Assembly: GCA_030704615.1 (NCBI GenBank)
Contig: CM060733.1
Coordinates: forward strand, 24,986,001 to 25,050,000
DNA: 64,000 nt
DNA from: Takakia lepidozioides
Taxonomy: Eukaryota > Streptophyta > Takakiopsida > Takakiales > Takakiaceae
Direction: 5' to 3'
Both the position numbers and the translations under genes were made by a program. The notes under the pieces were generated by a model, which worked only from the letters and a program-made list of their open reading frames with translations, ran no database searches and was not told the origin of the DNA. This document shows, one piece after another, positions 10,384 through 25,487 of the stretch (the stretch's first letter is position 1; each line of letters begins with the position of its first letter).

Positions 10384-12699
10384 CACTATTTACACCAAAA
10401 TTTTGCCATCGCCTACTCTCCGGAACTCTTCAGTGAGCATCTGTGAAATCAGCATCAATGATCTCGGGATCATCGCCCTTAGGCCCAGCGCCAATGTACG
10501 GGCTCCAGCAAAAGGTCCAGGGCCTCCAGCCGTGTTTGGTTCAGCTGGACTTGCACCCTGCCCAGCATTTCCATAAATCGCCTGCCCAATTTGCACCAAC
10601 TCGCTTTGTAACGCATCTTGGGCTCTCTTGATGGTTCCAGCAACCTCTGTCTGCACAGCGCTTTTAAGCTCATTCACCTTTGCCTCTACACGGTGTCTAA
10701 GGTCTGAAGGTACTTTGTCGCCCAGCTCCTTCAACTGCTTCTCAGCTTTGGTATACCATGCTCTCACTCTGCACAGGAAGCAAGATAGTATTCGTCACTT
10801 GGGTTCAGTATTAGGCCACTTCTCTTTCTAGGTGACAAGATGTGACCCATGATTCACTCTGACTGTGAATCTCACTCACAGTTGGAAAAACTTTTAGAAT
10901 AGCTTTTACCTGGTTCTTGAGGTCAATGACTTCTCTACGGCTTTTGTCTTCAGCTGCATTTCTCTCTGCTTCTCTCACCATTCGCTCCACCTGCAAATAA
11001 GACATCATGCCAGAGTTCATTCTTTTTAGCAGCTTTGCATTAGAATATCATGGAAACATTGGTCAAAAGGCTAAAATTTTCAGTGGATAAGCAGCTAACT
11101 GGCAATGGGACTCACATCATCTTTGTTTAGAGTTGAGGCGCCTGTGATCTTGATGTCCTGCTTCTTCCCAGAGCCTTTGTCCACGGCAGTGACTGACAGA
11201 ATCCCATTGGCATCAGTGTCAAATGTGACCTCAATTTGAGGTACTCCTCTTGGTGCTGGCACAATGCCATCCAGCCTGGACAACACAGTAAATGTGGCAG
11301 GCCAGCAGGTAAGCATTTGGGGGAGCGTGATTAGAATCCATTATCTGACAGGTGAACTATCTCAGAGCACACCATTCAGCAACACATTTTCCACATCAAT
11401 CAAGAGACTAGACAAAGCACCTGAAGCTTCCAAGAGACTTATTGTCTCTTACAAACTCCCGCTCGCCCTGCAGAACGTTGATCTCCACACTTGTTTGATT
11501 GTCAGCTGCAGTAGAGAAGACCTGCAAATTTACACTCTCAGTATCACATATCAATCTCACACCATCTGAACCAGGACCAATGGAAACAAACATCTCTCTC
11601 GTGACACCACGACACCGAAGGTGTCATTTTCAAAAGAGAACACATTCATGAATGGTTAGATACAGCGCATTCATGTCACCATTACAAGGAAAAATATGAC
11701 CCCACAATCGTAATGGACGAGACTGGATATTGAGATATTGCCTCTTTCTTGGAGGTAGGAAGAGTCGTGTTTCGGGGAATGAGTTTCGTCATTACACCAC
11801 CCAATATGCTGCAGCCACTAAGGTGTGATAGAATGCCCAATACCACTTTTCAAACTGTCACTGACATGTTGCATCACGGATGGCAGCAGACCTTCCATAG
11901 CAGCTCTCCCTATCCGGTGCCAGAGGGAAACCCAAACTGGCCAACCCACTTGATGTGCTGGCTGACTGCAAACCTCCAAGGGGTGTCTGTAGTACCTGTT
12001 CACAAGAAAAATTTCATTCATGCTCATGGTTCCTAATTGGTTACCTGAACAGCAGCACCAAGGGCAACAACTTCATCGGGGTTGACTGTAGCATTGGGTT
12101 CTTTCTGGGTCATTTCCTTAACCACCCGTTGCACTCCTGGGATGCGAGTGGAACCCCCCACCAGCACAACTTCTTGCAGGTCCTTTGACTTCAACTTAGC
12201 ATCATCAAGTGCCTTATGTACTGGTTCCCGGAGTCTGTGAATGGCAACACATACTATGCTTCAGCAAAGTTGTGTAGGATGGGAGAGAGTCAATTTACTA
12301 CTGAGCCGACAGGAAAGAGAGTGTGGGAATTTAACCTGTCAAAGAGATCAGAAGAAAGCTCCTCAAATTTGGCGCGTGTGAGCACTGTATCACTATGCTT
12401 GGGCCCCTCTGCTGTCGCTGTTATAAATGGCAGGCTGCAACCCCCCTTTACACACATCAGAAACCATGCCTAAGACCCCTTTCAATTGATATCAGAATGG
12501 TATTCTTTCCCCTCAAATTGATCTGTAATGGAACCCCAAAACCAGCAATCCCATACATAGATGATGAAGATGAGCAGGAACTATAGATCAGCAAAGACAG
12601 AATAGATTCCAAACTTGTTCACACCTTGCCAAGATTCCACCGGAGTCTCATTATAGGCAGGACAAGAGAAGGAGAAAGGGTTTTGGTCTTCAGAGAGAA

Positions 12700-13690
12700 G
12701 CAAAGGAACGAAAAGGAACTTTATAATGTCCATAGGAAAGAGGGAAAGAGAGAAACTCCATAACATCCACAGGAAGCTCATAAGCTATGGGATGGAAGAA
12801 AACAGAATACAAGAAAGAAAGTGGGGCCCCAACAAGCAGCCCAAAAACAACAAGAGATTCTGTAAAGTGAAGAGCCTTGTATAGATATCTGGTTTCTGGT
12901 GTTTATAGTGAAAGACCTCAGCAAAGGATTGGTTGATAATAATATCGACTTGGATCTCACGGTAGAGGACAATGACGGAAAGCGGTTTGTCACTCTCTGT
13001 CTCCCCTCTGTTATCTCTAGATCAAGCAGGGCATAAGTGGTCAGCATGCTCCAGGTTCATTCTCTGGAAGAAATGAAATCGTTAAGAAAGGAAATGAAAT
13101 GAAATGGTACTTTATAACGTCCGCGGAAGCTCAAAGAGCTTATGGGACAAAATGGAAAAACAAGAGAGAGGAAACAAAACCAGAGCCAAAAAACAGCCCA
13201 AAAGCAACAACTGCTCAAGGGATTGTCTAAGGGTCAAGGCCTTGTGCAGGTAAGCTCCCAAGCATTTCTGATCCTCATAGTGGAAGACTTCAGTGAGAGA
13301 TTGAGTTCCACGGAATAGACAGTGGAATCTCCCACGGATCTCATAATATAGAGGGCAATGAAAGAAGAAGTGTTCTTCAGTTTCAATTTCCTGGTTGCGC
13401 CGGTGCAAACTGGGCATAGGCGGTCCTCCCGTTGCAGGTTTTCCCATCTACCAATCTCTATCCCTAGATTGTGGGAGCCCACCCTGAACCGCCCCAATGC
13501 CCTCAGGAGGGAAGGAGATAAAGGTGCCGAAAGGTAATTGGCCCGCAAGATTCTATCAGCACGGAGAACCAAGAATGTCTCTCGATAGAAATGGAGTTTT
13601 GTTGTGAGATTGGGTAGCTTCCAAGTTCTCCTGACATGTAGTTCCATAAGTTCCCTTCTAATGAGTCTGTTGAGAAAGAAAGAAAGAAAG
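12700..13690 (-). mobile_element. Two truncated LINE 3' ends (family B)
   Basis: The minus strand at about 13100-13650 encodes the C-terminal zinc-binding region typical of non-LTR retrotransposons: RVGSHNLGIEIGRW, REDRLCPVC, then in another frame ETEEHFFFHCPLYYEIRGRF. The 3' end is at about 13095 with a (CATTT)n-like tail. A second, shorter copy (about 12720-13040) repeats the terminal part in the same orientation; both share aaacaacaag and cctcagcaaagg-like blocks. Both lie in the long HSP70 intron 12435-13863. They are frameshifted and 5'-truncated, so dead. Confidence 0.7.
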
Positions 13691-14450
13691 TTCTAGGGGG
13701 TCTGACCACCTGAGGTACAACCAAACCACTTCAAACAACATCAAACGAGGCCCAAAGGTGAAATATTTACTGCAATCACAAGAGTGAGAGGAAGAGGAAG
13801 AAATCAGTGTGCATCCCCTCGAAAGGTAAGGGGTCCACGTGTCCATGAGAAGGGAGAGGAAACCTGATAGTTGTTTGAGGGACTTGAGGACAACTCGAAT
13901 TTGGCTTTCTCAGCAGCCTCGGTTAGTCTCTGAAGAGCTTGGGGGTCATTGCGCAAATCTACACCCTCGGCATTTTTGAATTCATGTGCCAAGTGATCCA
14001 CTATTCTCTGCACATGTGTATCGTAATCATCTTATCTCAAACCTCCACAACTATCACTGGAGCAACCAGAACCGAATTTACAAACCAGAAAAATGTTACC
14101 ACCTGAGTAGCAAATCTCATGCTTATAACCTGTTTCCAGAAAGCAAAAGCAAGGGAAAAGAAGTGAATGGATACAATGCTCAACCCAAGTATACTGCCAG
14201 CGGGTCAAGCAGTGTGAGGGTAATCGACCTTATCGAAGTCATCGCCACCCAGGTGTGTGTCGCCTGCAGTGGACAGCACTTCAAACACTCCATCCCCTAC
14301 ATCCAACACTGCCACCCCACAACTTGTCCACATGGAAATGGAAATGAGCCCTGCTGCAAGGATTATTGAGTACCTGACAATATTGTATTGGAAATGTGAA
14401 TGGAAGTCTCTCCGAGCGTGTTGAAAACAAGAGAAAATTGAGAAATTCTA

Positions 14451-14708
<258 letters not shown>

Positions 14709-16554
14709 TCACCCAGGGGGACTGATACATTGAAACATTCCAACAACTGAATACTGTTGTCTGAAAGGAGAACATCCTCCAACCTCCAATCTGAATTGGG
14801 CTTCTCAATAATACTTACTGCAGCTTCCCAACCTGATGATCCTAGTGAATTTGCTGCATGTTTAAGGAATAAATCAATCATTCAGAGTCTGGAGGCACCT
14901 ACTACTACATAATAGCAAACTACACTCCTAGGATGCGGGTATTCAAATCAACATGTTTACTCTGAGAACCTTTGCTATGTACTTCTCTCTGACACAATTT
15001 CTGCTCATATGTATTAATTTTCATGGATATGGCCCTACTCAATCTCATATGGTATTAAAGCCAGAGAATAGAGAGGTGGTCTTCAGGTGACAATGTCACG
15101 TACCAGCAATGCGGCCAGCATCCTTTGTTGCCTGACGCTGGCTGTCGTCGAAGTAGGCTGGCACAGTGATCACAGCCTTGTTAATTGGATTATTCAAAAA
15201 CTTGGAACCATCATCCACCAGCTTTCTCAAGACCTGCACATACACCAGTGTATTTCCTTTTATGTGACAAAACTTGTCTCAAATGGCTTGGTGAAGGCCA
15301 GGATTTTCCCTTCCCTGTCAAAAAGTCAAGAGATCACAACCATCCTTCTATCCCTTTGTTAGCCTTTCCTAACACTAGCGTCCAGAAGAGAATGTCACTG
15401 TATTCAGAGAATCTACCTGATCGAAAACCTGAATCGCCCCACATCCTTTGACCATGTTTCTGTATGTTGCTCTCTAAATGCATCTTACTACAATTCTTTT
15501 TAATCTTGTGCTGAATTTGAAACAGATCCCAACTTCCCTCATGTGATCTCTCCACTGTTAAATCAGCAAGTTGACCAGGAGGTTCACACGGAAACAGAGA
15601 TGACTAACCTATTTTCTGCCACTGAAACGAACCATGCTTTTCTCTAATACTGGTCAGTTATTCCTACTGGTGATGAATACAAACCTGTGCGGAGATCTCT
15701 TCAGGGAAAACTTTTTACCAATCGCTGGGCACACCAGTTTCACATTGCCATCGGTATCCGCGACCACATTGTAAGTTACCTGTTTAGCCTCATCTTTGAC
15801 TTCATTCATTTTCCGACCGATGAAGCGTTTCACTGAATAGAACGTGTTCTGGGGGTTGACCACTGCCTGCTTGTCACAAGTCAACTGAGAGTCAGAACTC
15901 CCTTTCTCACCCTTCATCTGGAGAGATCCTAGTATCAACAACCCCTGTTCAACAAGTAACACAGAATCAGCTGCAACCACATAAGAGAGCGACTCTGAGC
16001 TCACCTGGCGCTTGGCAATCTGACCCACTAATCGGTCACCCTTCTTTGTGTATGCAACCACCTACAAAGAGCAACGAAGGGCACATCAAAGAGAAGTCAG
16101 ACTCATCTTGTAATTCAGATTGTTTGATTGAGCTATGGGCTGGGATCACCGATCATTCAATGGTCTAAAAACTACAGGGGTTGTTGTCAATGTTAAGCAA
16201 ATAATGCAATTACAGAAGACTGAACAAGTCAGATTGTTAGCTTCCTGCTCATCATGCTTTCATGAAAATTCCAGTTGTTCACCCTTAATGCCAATAATCT
16301 GGTCATGCGTTGGTCATCAAAGGAGCCACACATTATCCTAGGTATCTTGCATTCCCATGAACAGGAAATCTGTAAGAACTACAAGATATATATTCTCCTA
16401 CATATATTATCCTAGATTAAAGATATATATATGAGACAGAACTGGAGCTGATGTCAGTCACTAGAAGAAAAAATTGTTCTTTCAAATTCAGCAAAAGAAC
16501 CCAAAGGATCCAGGGACACAAGAACTACAGGAAAAATGTACACCCTTGGCACTG

Positions 16555-18406
<1,852 letters not shown>

Positions 18407-18408
18407 TA

Positions 18409-19154
18409 CCGTAGTGGAAGGGCAGATTCACAAATTAAATTAAAAAAAAGTGCCTAAGCAAATCTGTGATTTTTTTAAAAATATTTATGCCTAAAAGGCT
18501 GGAAAAATAACATGAAAGTGCCTAATTCAATAAATATTCTCTAAACTCTGTATAATTTTTATTGAATGCAAAAAAACAAACAAAAAAAATCTCCATAAAT
18601 ATTCAAAAAAAATAGGCCAATTCCCTAGGTCCATACAACCTCCATAGGACCTTCCAATGAGTCCCGAACATGCTGCAATGTTCATCATTGAATTCTTGAT
18701 CACCGTTCAAGTTAGGTATATCTGAGTCTTCGATGTGCACTGAAAACTATTAAGCAAGAGTAGGTGTATACTCATTACCTTGTGTGGTGAGTGTGTTTGG
18801 GCCAGGGTTTAGCTTGCGGCTAAAAGCTGCGCCTGACTCGGCTTGCCCCACACGGAGGTCCTCCACTGTTAGCCATCTCCACATCTACGTCCGTACCGTG
18901 TACTCTGCTCTCTGACGCCATCTCCATTACAAAAGAGAGAGTATTGTTGCGAAGGACACTAAGGTTTGTCTTGGGAAAGAAGAGGGAGGGGATGAAAGGA
19001 GAGAGTTCCTTAAGATGAAAGGTGACTAAACATGAGAAATCATGGATGACGTATGCCTAATGTATATAAATTCTTTTTGAAAGTGCCTAAAGAGAATATT
19101 CCAGATTTAATAATTATTAGGCACTCAAGTGCCTAATCTGCCCTTCCACTACGG
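18409..19154. mobile_element. TIR element flanked by TA, 746 bp
   Basis: A perfect 20-bp inverted repeat, CCGTAGTGGAAGGGCAGATT, bounds the element at 18409-18428 and, inverted, at 19135-19154. TA dinucleotides flank it at 18407-18408 and 19155-19156, as expected for Tc1/mariner-like insertion. Subterminal regions contain several tgcctaa motifs. No transposase frame is visible, so it is non-autonomous. The TIR sequence does not match plant Stowaway ends, so the superfamily is tentative. Confidence 0.75.
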
Positions 19155-19668
19155 TATTTTTATTTTTCATGTTCAATTTGTTGCCAACATAAATAAATAT
19201 GTCTAGGCTCAAAATTGACAATGTCAAGATCATCATTTCAAAGTGAAGTGCAATTACTCAATAATATCCATTTTAGTTTCCAGTTAATTATTTATTAAGA
19301 AAATATCTTTAAGTTTTTTATATTTATATCATTGAAATCTATTCGAAAACTTATTACGGCACTTGAAGGTTTCAAGTTAGCACATGAATGATGGCATCTA
19401 AAAGCAGTCGTGTAACATAAGGAAATAAAATATTTAGCATGATATGATATTTAGGAACACCGAGCATATTCTTCATTTGGAATCTAGCATTTATTCATCA
19501 TTATCTCGTGTCACTACTAAGTGGAAATGATATCAATCTTGAAAAATTTCTAACACCAACCCCTCGCAATTGCCAATACGTATTCAAAAATCTCAAGTTA
19601 AATTTTTTACATATCATTGTGAGTGCAGTTTTTAAATAAATTTTGCTACGTGTCAAAGGGACTACCAA

Positions 19669-19910
19669 ACCTACCACCATAAATACAATAGTACTTGAAA
19701 ATATAAATGCATATTATGGTTGTTACAAAACCACGAAAAAAAGAAAATCACTTCATATTCACATATTACTACAGTTAGAAAATGCCCGAGATCAGACCTA
19801 CCACCACAAATATAAGAGTACTTGGAAATATAAACGCATACTAAGAAACCGCGAAAAATGGGTTAATTTTATGTGCACACATTACTATGGTTAGAAAATG
19901 CTTCAGATCC
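19669..19910. repeat. Tandem duplication, about 125-bp unit
   Basis: Two diverged copies (19669-19790 and 19797-19910) share cctaccaccayaaata, gtacttg and tagaaaatgc blocks with several indels. Non-coding. Confidence 0.6.
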
Positions 19911-22737
19911 AAATGATATCGTACCAAAAATAAGACAGGACGAATTCAAACACAAAACGTTAGCATATTTGAATGAAATCATAATACATAATCTGATTTT
20001 ATTTAAATAAAAGTAACTATTGACAACGATATTCCAAGTACTATCATTGATTGGGAAATGAAGAGACATTGCAAAAATTTAAATTTATCATTGTACTAGT
20101 AGACCGCCCAATTTAAATTATAACACATTTTAAGACGACTTTACGCATAACGTTTCAAAATTGTTGAATGCGTGTAATGTTGCGTGCAACTACAAAACCA
20201 ATGAACATATTTTTTTAAAGAAGTATAAATATGGTTTATGTATGGTCCTGGTAGATGAAATATATTTCGATGATGAAATTGGACTACTACATATAAAACG
20301 AACTAATAGATGGTTGAAGTACAACATTAATTCACGGATTTTAGTGTTGGATAGATGCAACCATGATTTAAAATTCATTCGTGCGTTAGCAAATAAACAA
20401 AGCTAACGAGAGTTCAAACAAACAAATCACACAAAATCCAATGCGAATTGATGCAAAATGACCAGCGATTAAATAAAGCAGCCATGCCCTAGCCCACCAT
20501 CAAAAGTTAGAAAAACTTCGAAGTGGCTTATGGAGAATGCCAATAATTACTTGTATGCGTCTATAGTAGAGAAAGAACATGATAATCATTTGTGGTTTGG
20601 TTTATATTTCAACTGTCATGAAATGCAACGTCATCGATCGTTCGATTGTCCCAGGGGAGTGAAGCGCGTAGCTGCAGCTATAATTGTATAGGTCGAAATT
20701 GAGGAAAAGATGGATATTGATGCACCTGGAACAACTACAAGCAAAGATAAACAATTGATAAGTTACATATCTTGCTCTTGAGACAAGTTGGAACATCCAA
20801 ATGCGTTTTACAACAGGTTTTCACTATAGCGGCAAAGGTGATTATCATCAAATGGATGATTGAAGATGTCACTCTAAATGGTGATTTCAATGTAATATCA
20901 TGAGCAATATTGACATTTCCACAACATTTTCGAGGAAACACGAAAACAAACTTGCAAAAGACATCACGATGGTGGACAAATCAAAACATCACATTTGATC
21001 GCGCAAACCGCTTGACTTGATAACAAAGTCGCAAAAAGAGTTTAAACTGGTAATATTGCATGGTAGTGCTTTGTTGAAGGCAATAAGTGGGTGTGGACAC
21101 AAACAATCAACATCGGTTACATGGTTATATTAGGAACTTTTAGAAGAATTTAAAAGGTTTTAAAAGATGGGTATGAAGTTCTTTTTGGCATTGCTTGGCT
21201 ATGTACGCCATTGCACGTGATATACTTAAGATATCTAACAGAAAGCCGAGACTATCAACCCCAAAGATGCTAAAAGTATCATCTATAAAATAGCTAGACT
21301 TCGTATGGGTTCAGTCTTTCATGTAGTATTAGTCAAGAAGAATGTTATATAAACGCGTCACGGGATCGTTTGGATCATTTGGTGCCCCATCTGTTCCGAG
21401 TTACGGCATGAGAGGTTTTGTAGCAGTGCTTCAACACCATTAAAGGTCCTGAGAGACCTTTCGAAAGGTTCCAGGCCTCGATTTATTTCAGTCGACCTTG
21501 CTACATGAACCTACCGTAGGTAGATGAGATGACATTCGTGTTGGGTGAGAGGCGTGTCATCAAAACAACGGATATCACTGATCACCTAATCACCCTCATG
21601 AATATGACTGCCCACTGCACTGCAGGACTTGATCAGACAAGGTTTAAAGGTCTTGCAAACATTGTAAGTGTTGCAATAGAGCTGGCAGACAGGTGCCCTG
21701 ACCTTGCATCTTTGCACAAGGAGGAGGTGGGTGTACTCCTGACATTTCTTTGAGCTTAAAGCCATTTTTGGCATACATTGAGAAGGGCGACTTTCCAGAT
21801 CAAGGTAGGATTCTCCAGAGTGGGATCAATTCACATATTTTCACTGGATAAGATATCCATCTTGGGGTGCTTCATAGGGATTCTAATTTCGGAGCCTTCA
21901 ATGAAGACTCGATAGATTAAAATATAGCTGAAACACATTTCGTTATCGACTATGATAATGGACACACCTTAGGTTTTCGAGGCGATAACACTATAAGGTA
22001 TGCTGATGTTGTCTGATCTGGTGGAGATTCTATAACTATGATTGTTCGCACAGCTACTAGGGCCGCCAAACAATCGTTGAGACCCTGATGATGAATTTCA
22101 CAAACAAAATATAAAGTTATCCATTCTCGTGTGTCCCTTGACAACATCTTGGATGTGTAATTACCGGACTACTAGTCCAAAAGGTTAGATATGGACATAT
22201 TTTTCCTCGTTTTTTAATGAGCCCCGTGCATACCAGGCTGATTCCTATGGTCAACAAACACATGTGCGGTATGATAATTGTGGAGGCCATAACGACTCGG
22301 AGGTCTTCGTTGAGATCCTCGCACGAAAACGAATAACATTATGTTACTTGTCATCATGTGCTATATACATGTCATTCAATCAACTAATATATGTATCATT
22401 GGCAAAATCAAAGATGTTTGGATTGCTTGATGCAGGGAGGTAAAAAATAAAAAATAAAATCATTCAAGACGAAACATGATAGAATGAGCTCAAGGAGATG
22501 GAGATTGGTCAGGGAAGCTTTTGAATCGCAACAAGCGAATTTTTCTTGGCCTATTGGCTGACAATGTACGTCAATAATCAATGTGATAGAAATGGCTTAA
22601 CCAACGGTCGTAAGGCCATGATCCGTTGTGGGCCTTTATTTACAGTTTGTAGGAAAATATGGCCAAGCACCACAACCATTTTGATGGGGAATCTATGAGT
22701 TTTGCTGTGATTACGAATACTCCAAAAAGATAGAAAT
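19911..22737. other. AT-rich, no gene recognised
   Basis: The longest open frame (20161-20406, plus, 81 codons) has no recognisable motif and its composition matches the non-coding surroundings. No RNA gene or TIR pair was seen. Confidence 0.4.
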
Positions 22738-23060
22738 CTATTGGAGTTTGTTATTATAATTGCACCTTAGATAACATTATTCATTAATGGGCCAAAGAGC
22801 TTTTCTACTCCCAATTTGTTTTGCAGGATTCTTTGAGTTCTAATACCATGCTTGAGCCCCTCAAGTCCGTAATGTAGCCCTTGTTGTCCCAATCCCTAGC
22901 CTTTTTTTTTTGCTTTCTATTGGAGTCTATTATTTATTTGGGACCGAGATAACATTTTTCATTAATGCTCACCAAGGAGCTGCTTTTTTACTTCCAATCT
23001 GTTTTGTGAGTTTCTTTGACCTCAAGTAGTACCGTGCTTGAGCCCCTCAAGTACTCTACT
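22738..23060. repeat. Direct duplication, about 180-bp period
   Basis: Copies at 22738-22870 and 22918-23060 share tattggagt, gataacatt, attaatg, atctgttttg-like and cttgagcccctcaagt blocks in the same order. They are diverged and non-coding. Confidence 0.6.
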
Positions 23061-23563
23061 TCAACCTAGCCTTTTGTTGTCTTTTTAGACTTGCTCAAAC
23101 GGGTTTATCATTTCCTTGGCCGCCCTCAATTACTAAATATATTTGGAAATACCCCTTATGTATAAGGTATACATCAAAGAACAACCCCAAAGTTGCTACA
23201 TACCCCCTTCAAATCTGGAAAATAAGCGGACATATTAAAAATTACAAATGTATAAGCCCACACTAATACTCGTGTGAGCCCTCAAAATTGGTCTCGTATG
23301 CCCACACAAAATGTTGTACTTTGTCGCTGGGATCAAATTTAGGGATCGCAAAACGTTGCAAAAGATTGAAATTAAAATGGTATGAGTTCTAAGTTTGCAA
23401 CCGGCCTTCGTGTCACAGTCAAACGTTTCTAAAAAGCATATATACGTTTGAACGATTTTTCTGCAAAATGGCAGGTGCATTGTAATTTTGAACAATTATT
23501 TTTCTAAGAAGAGAACGGTCGGATACCCAGTAACGAATAAGGAAGGAAAACGGAAAAACTTAA

Positions 23564-24325
23564 CCCCTAAATGCCGGCACAACCTGAATTGGGTCGCAAC
23601 TGTTTTCATCCACAGAATAACTTCCGTGGATGAAAGCGGATGAAAAACTGTCTGAATGAAAAGTGAGCGCCGGAATTAACCCTTAAGTGATATATCGACC
23701 CACTTTGGGTCGGTTGGGTTAGCTTAACCAGCCATAACTTCCTGTGGTTAAGGCTGATTGGCCCTTTTTTGGGCTCAATTGACATACAATCGGGTCCCCT
23801 TCATATGGCATTGGCCAATTGGTCAATGCCTGAAGGGGTAGGGGTCTGGACCAATTGGAAGGGGGCCAACTCAGTTTTTTGAGGTAAAAAACTCTAGCAG
23901 CTATGTGGATCTTCCTTTCCCAGTGTAGTTTTTCTTCCATTGATTGCACATACAAAGGTGCCATTTTTTTTTTGAGGAATTTGGCCCTCAAATTTCTTGA
24001 GTACACCTGTAACCCTCCATGAATTGTGACTGAGTTTGTCCGGCCCCAACAAAAATCTATGTCAGGGCAAATTTACTTGGTCAAACATAATTTTTTCCTC
24101 AAAACTTCCTTGGAGTTGAAAATAACCCCCTGGTAAATTATTATTATCTCCCAAACGGAACGGACAATTCTTCGCAAATTTGCACACTACCTGCATGTAG
24201 TAGGTAACTGCCACTTAGTAAGGTTCATTTCCGTGGTTGAACTCCTATGGGCAGATATGGCGTGGGAGGTGACAGTAGGTCCCATTTTTGAGGTGGACCC
24301 CCAAAACACTCCCGGCGCTTAAGGG
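23564..24325. mobile_element. TTAA-flanked TIR element (piggyBac-like MITE candidate)
   Basis: The ends are CCCCTAAATGCCGG (23564-23577) and, inverted, CCCTTAAGCGCCGG (24312-24325), matching at 11 of 14 positions. TTAA flanks both sides (23560-23563 and 24326-24329). A TTAA duplication plus a CCC start is diagnostic of piggyBac elements. The interior lacks a transposase. A further TTAACCCTTAAG at about 23684 may mark a nested end. The imperfect TIR leaves room for coincidence. Confidence 0.5.
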
Positions 24326-24329
24326 TTAA

Positions 24330-25083
24330 GATCGATTATAATGCTGTAACGTCCTTTGCTATTTAATTTTGGACACATCTCCCAAGTGTGAATATCATAT
24401 CAGGGCATCCTGACAGTCAGCCCGTCCGCCAGGACCTTCAGGCATCGAGTGCCTGTGCAGCGCCACGTGTGGGTCCTTCCACTTGCTTGAAGGCGGCAGT
24501 AGTAGTATCGCCCGGGAAATAATTTGAGTTGAACCAGCCAATGGCCCCTCATTTTGAGAACCAACCGGCTAAGTGGGTCGGGGAGTTGGTTGCTTCAATT
24601 TCCTATGTAAACTTCTTCCGTAAATTTCCCCTAAGGGGCAAACAATAGGAATAATGTAAGAACTTAATGGGCGCGTGTGTGTGTGTGTGTGTGTTCTGAC
24701 GGTACTTCGCTCCTCCAGCGGGCCCCCTGTCAAATCCTCCCCACCCCCTCTTACCTTGGTTTCACTATTAAATACTTAAGAATCGGCGAGGTTCAGGATT
24801 CGATTCTAGATGGCGGGGTTGGTGTAACCCTCTGTAACCCCGGTTTCTCTTGTAATGCTGGTTAGTCCATTTGATACTTGACCACATTTGGACTTGGTCA
24901 AATTGGGCGCCACGTCAGGGCGCCTTGGACATTCACGGGACGGTACAAGGCCGTCCTGGTGCTGACCCTTGCCGCCCAGTAAATGCCCATGAGCCCGGAA
25001 CTTCTTCACGAAATATCATTTAGTTGTCCTTCGATTGCATCCATCCAGTTTGGGCTTGTAAGGGTCCCCGTGAGGGGAGGGTT
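24330..25083. other. Intergenic, (GT)n microsatellite, no gene
   Basis: A (GT)n tract lies at 24674-24693. The rest is mixed composition with no recognised gene. The right end is the 3' flank of the U2 snRNA gene, which is transcribed towards it. Confidence 0.4.
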
Positions 25084-25270
25084 GCGCCGGCCAAGGAGGT
25101 AGTGCAATACCAAGGCGACGCGCGCGGGTCCGGGCAGCAAGCTGCCGGGTGGACCCGCACCCGAGAAAAATTAGATTAATATCATGAGACTCGATGAGTC
25201 TCGTATCAGATATTAAACTGATAAGAACAGATACTACACTTGATCTTAGCCAAAAGGCCGAGAAAGGTAT
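25084..25270 (-). ncRNA. U2 spliceosomal snRNA
   Basis: The minus strand from 25270 opens with ATACCTTTCTCGGCCTTTTG and continues through the invariant GTGTAGTATCTGTTCTTATC, which contains the branch-site-pairing GTAGTA. Stem IIa/b follows, then an AATTTTTC Sm-type site. A GC-rich stem-loop III comes next, and stem-loop IV has a loop TATTGCACTACC like the U2A'/U2B'' site. The length of about 187 nt fits plant U2. The 3' end is placed at the close of stem IV and may be off by a few bases. U2 base-pairs with the intron branch site in the spliceosome. Confidence 0.93.
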
Positions 25271-25292
25271 GCAACATACGGGAAGCGCAGCA

Positions 25293-25301
25293 CTTTATAT
25301 A
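25293..25301 (-). promoter_or_regulatory. TATA box of the U2 gene
   Basis: TATATAAAG on the minus strand is centred about 27 nt upstream of the U2 5' end. Confidence 0.7.
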
Positions 25302-25328
25302 CTGAGCTGGACTAGAACATTGGGCAAT

Positions 25329-25339
25329 CGATATGGGAT
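25329..25339 (-). promoter_or_regulatory. Plant snRNA upstream sequence element (USE)
   Basis: ATCCCATATCG on the minus strand differs at one position from the plant USE consensus RTCCCACATCG. It lies about 64 nt upstream of the U2 start. The centre-to-centre spacing to the TATA box is about 37 nt, the wider spacing of Pol II-type plant snRNA genes. Confidence 0.75.
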
Positions 25340-25487
25340 AATGGTTTTCGCTGTTGCAGGATTTCTTTTCCTGGGGAAGGCCTCCTTCGTGGGTTCCTTC
25401 GAGAGCTGTTAGGGTTTTGGATTCCTCTCTTCTTCTTTGCTATTAGGGACAACACTTTCCTTGTTCTTCCTTTCCTCGACAGCATCC

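Noticed and set aside
11822-11920. Decayed HSP70 exon reading around gatgcaacatgtcagtgac
   Set aside because: It has partial resemblance to the missing exon (VSD-like), but no acceptable splice sites or sustained frame. Left as absent.
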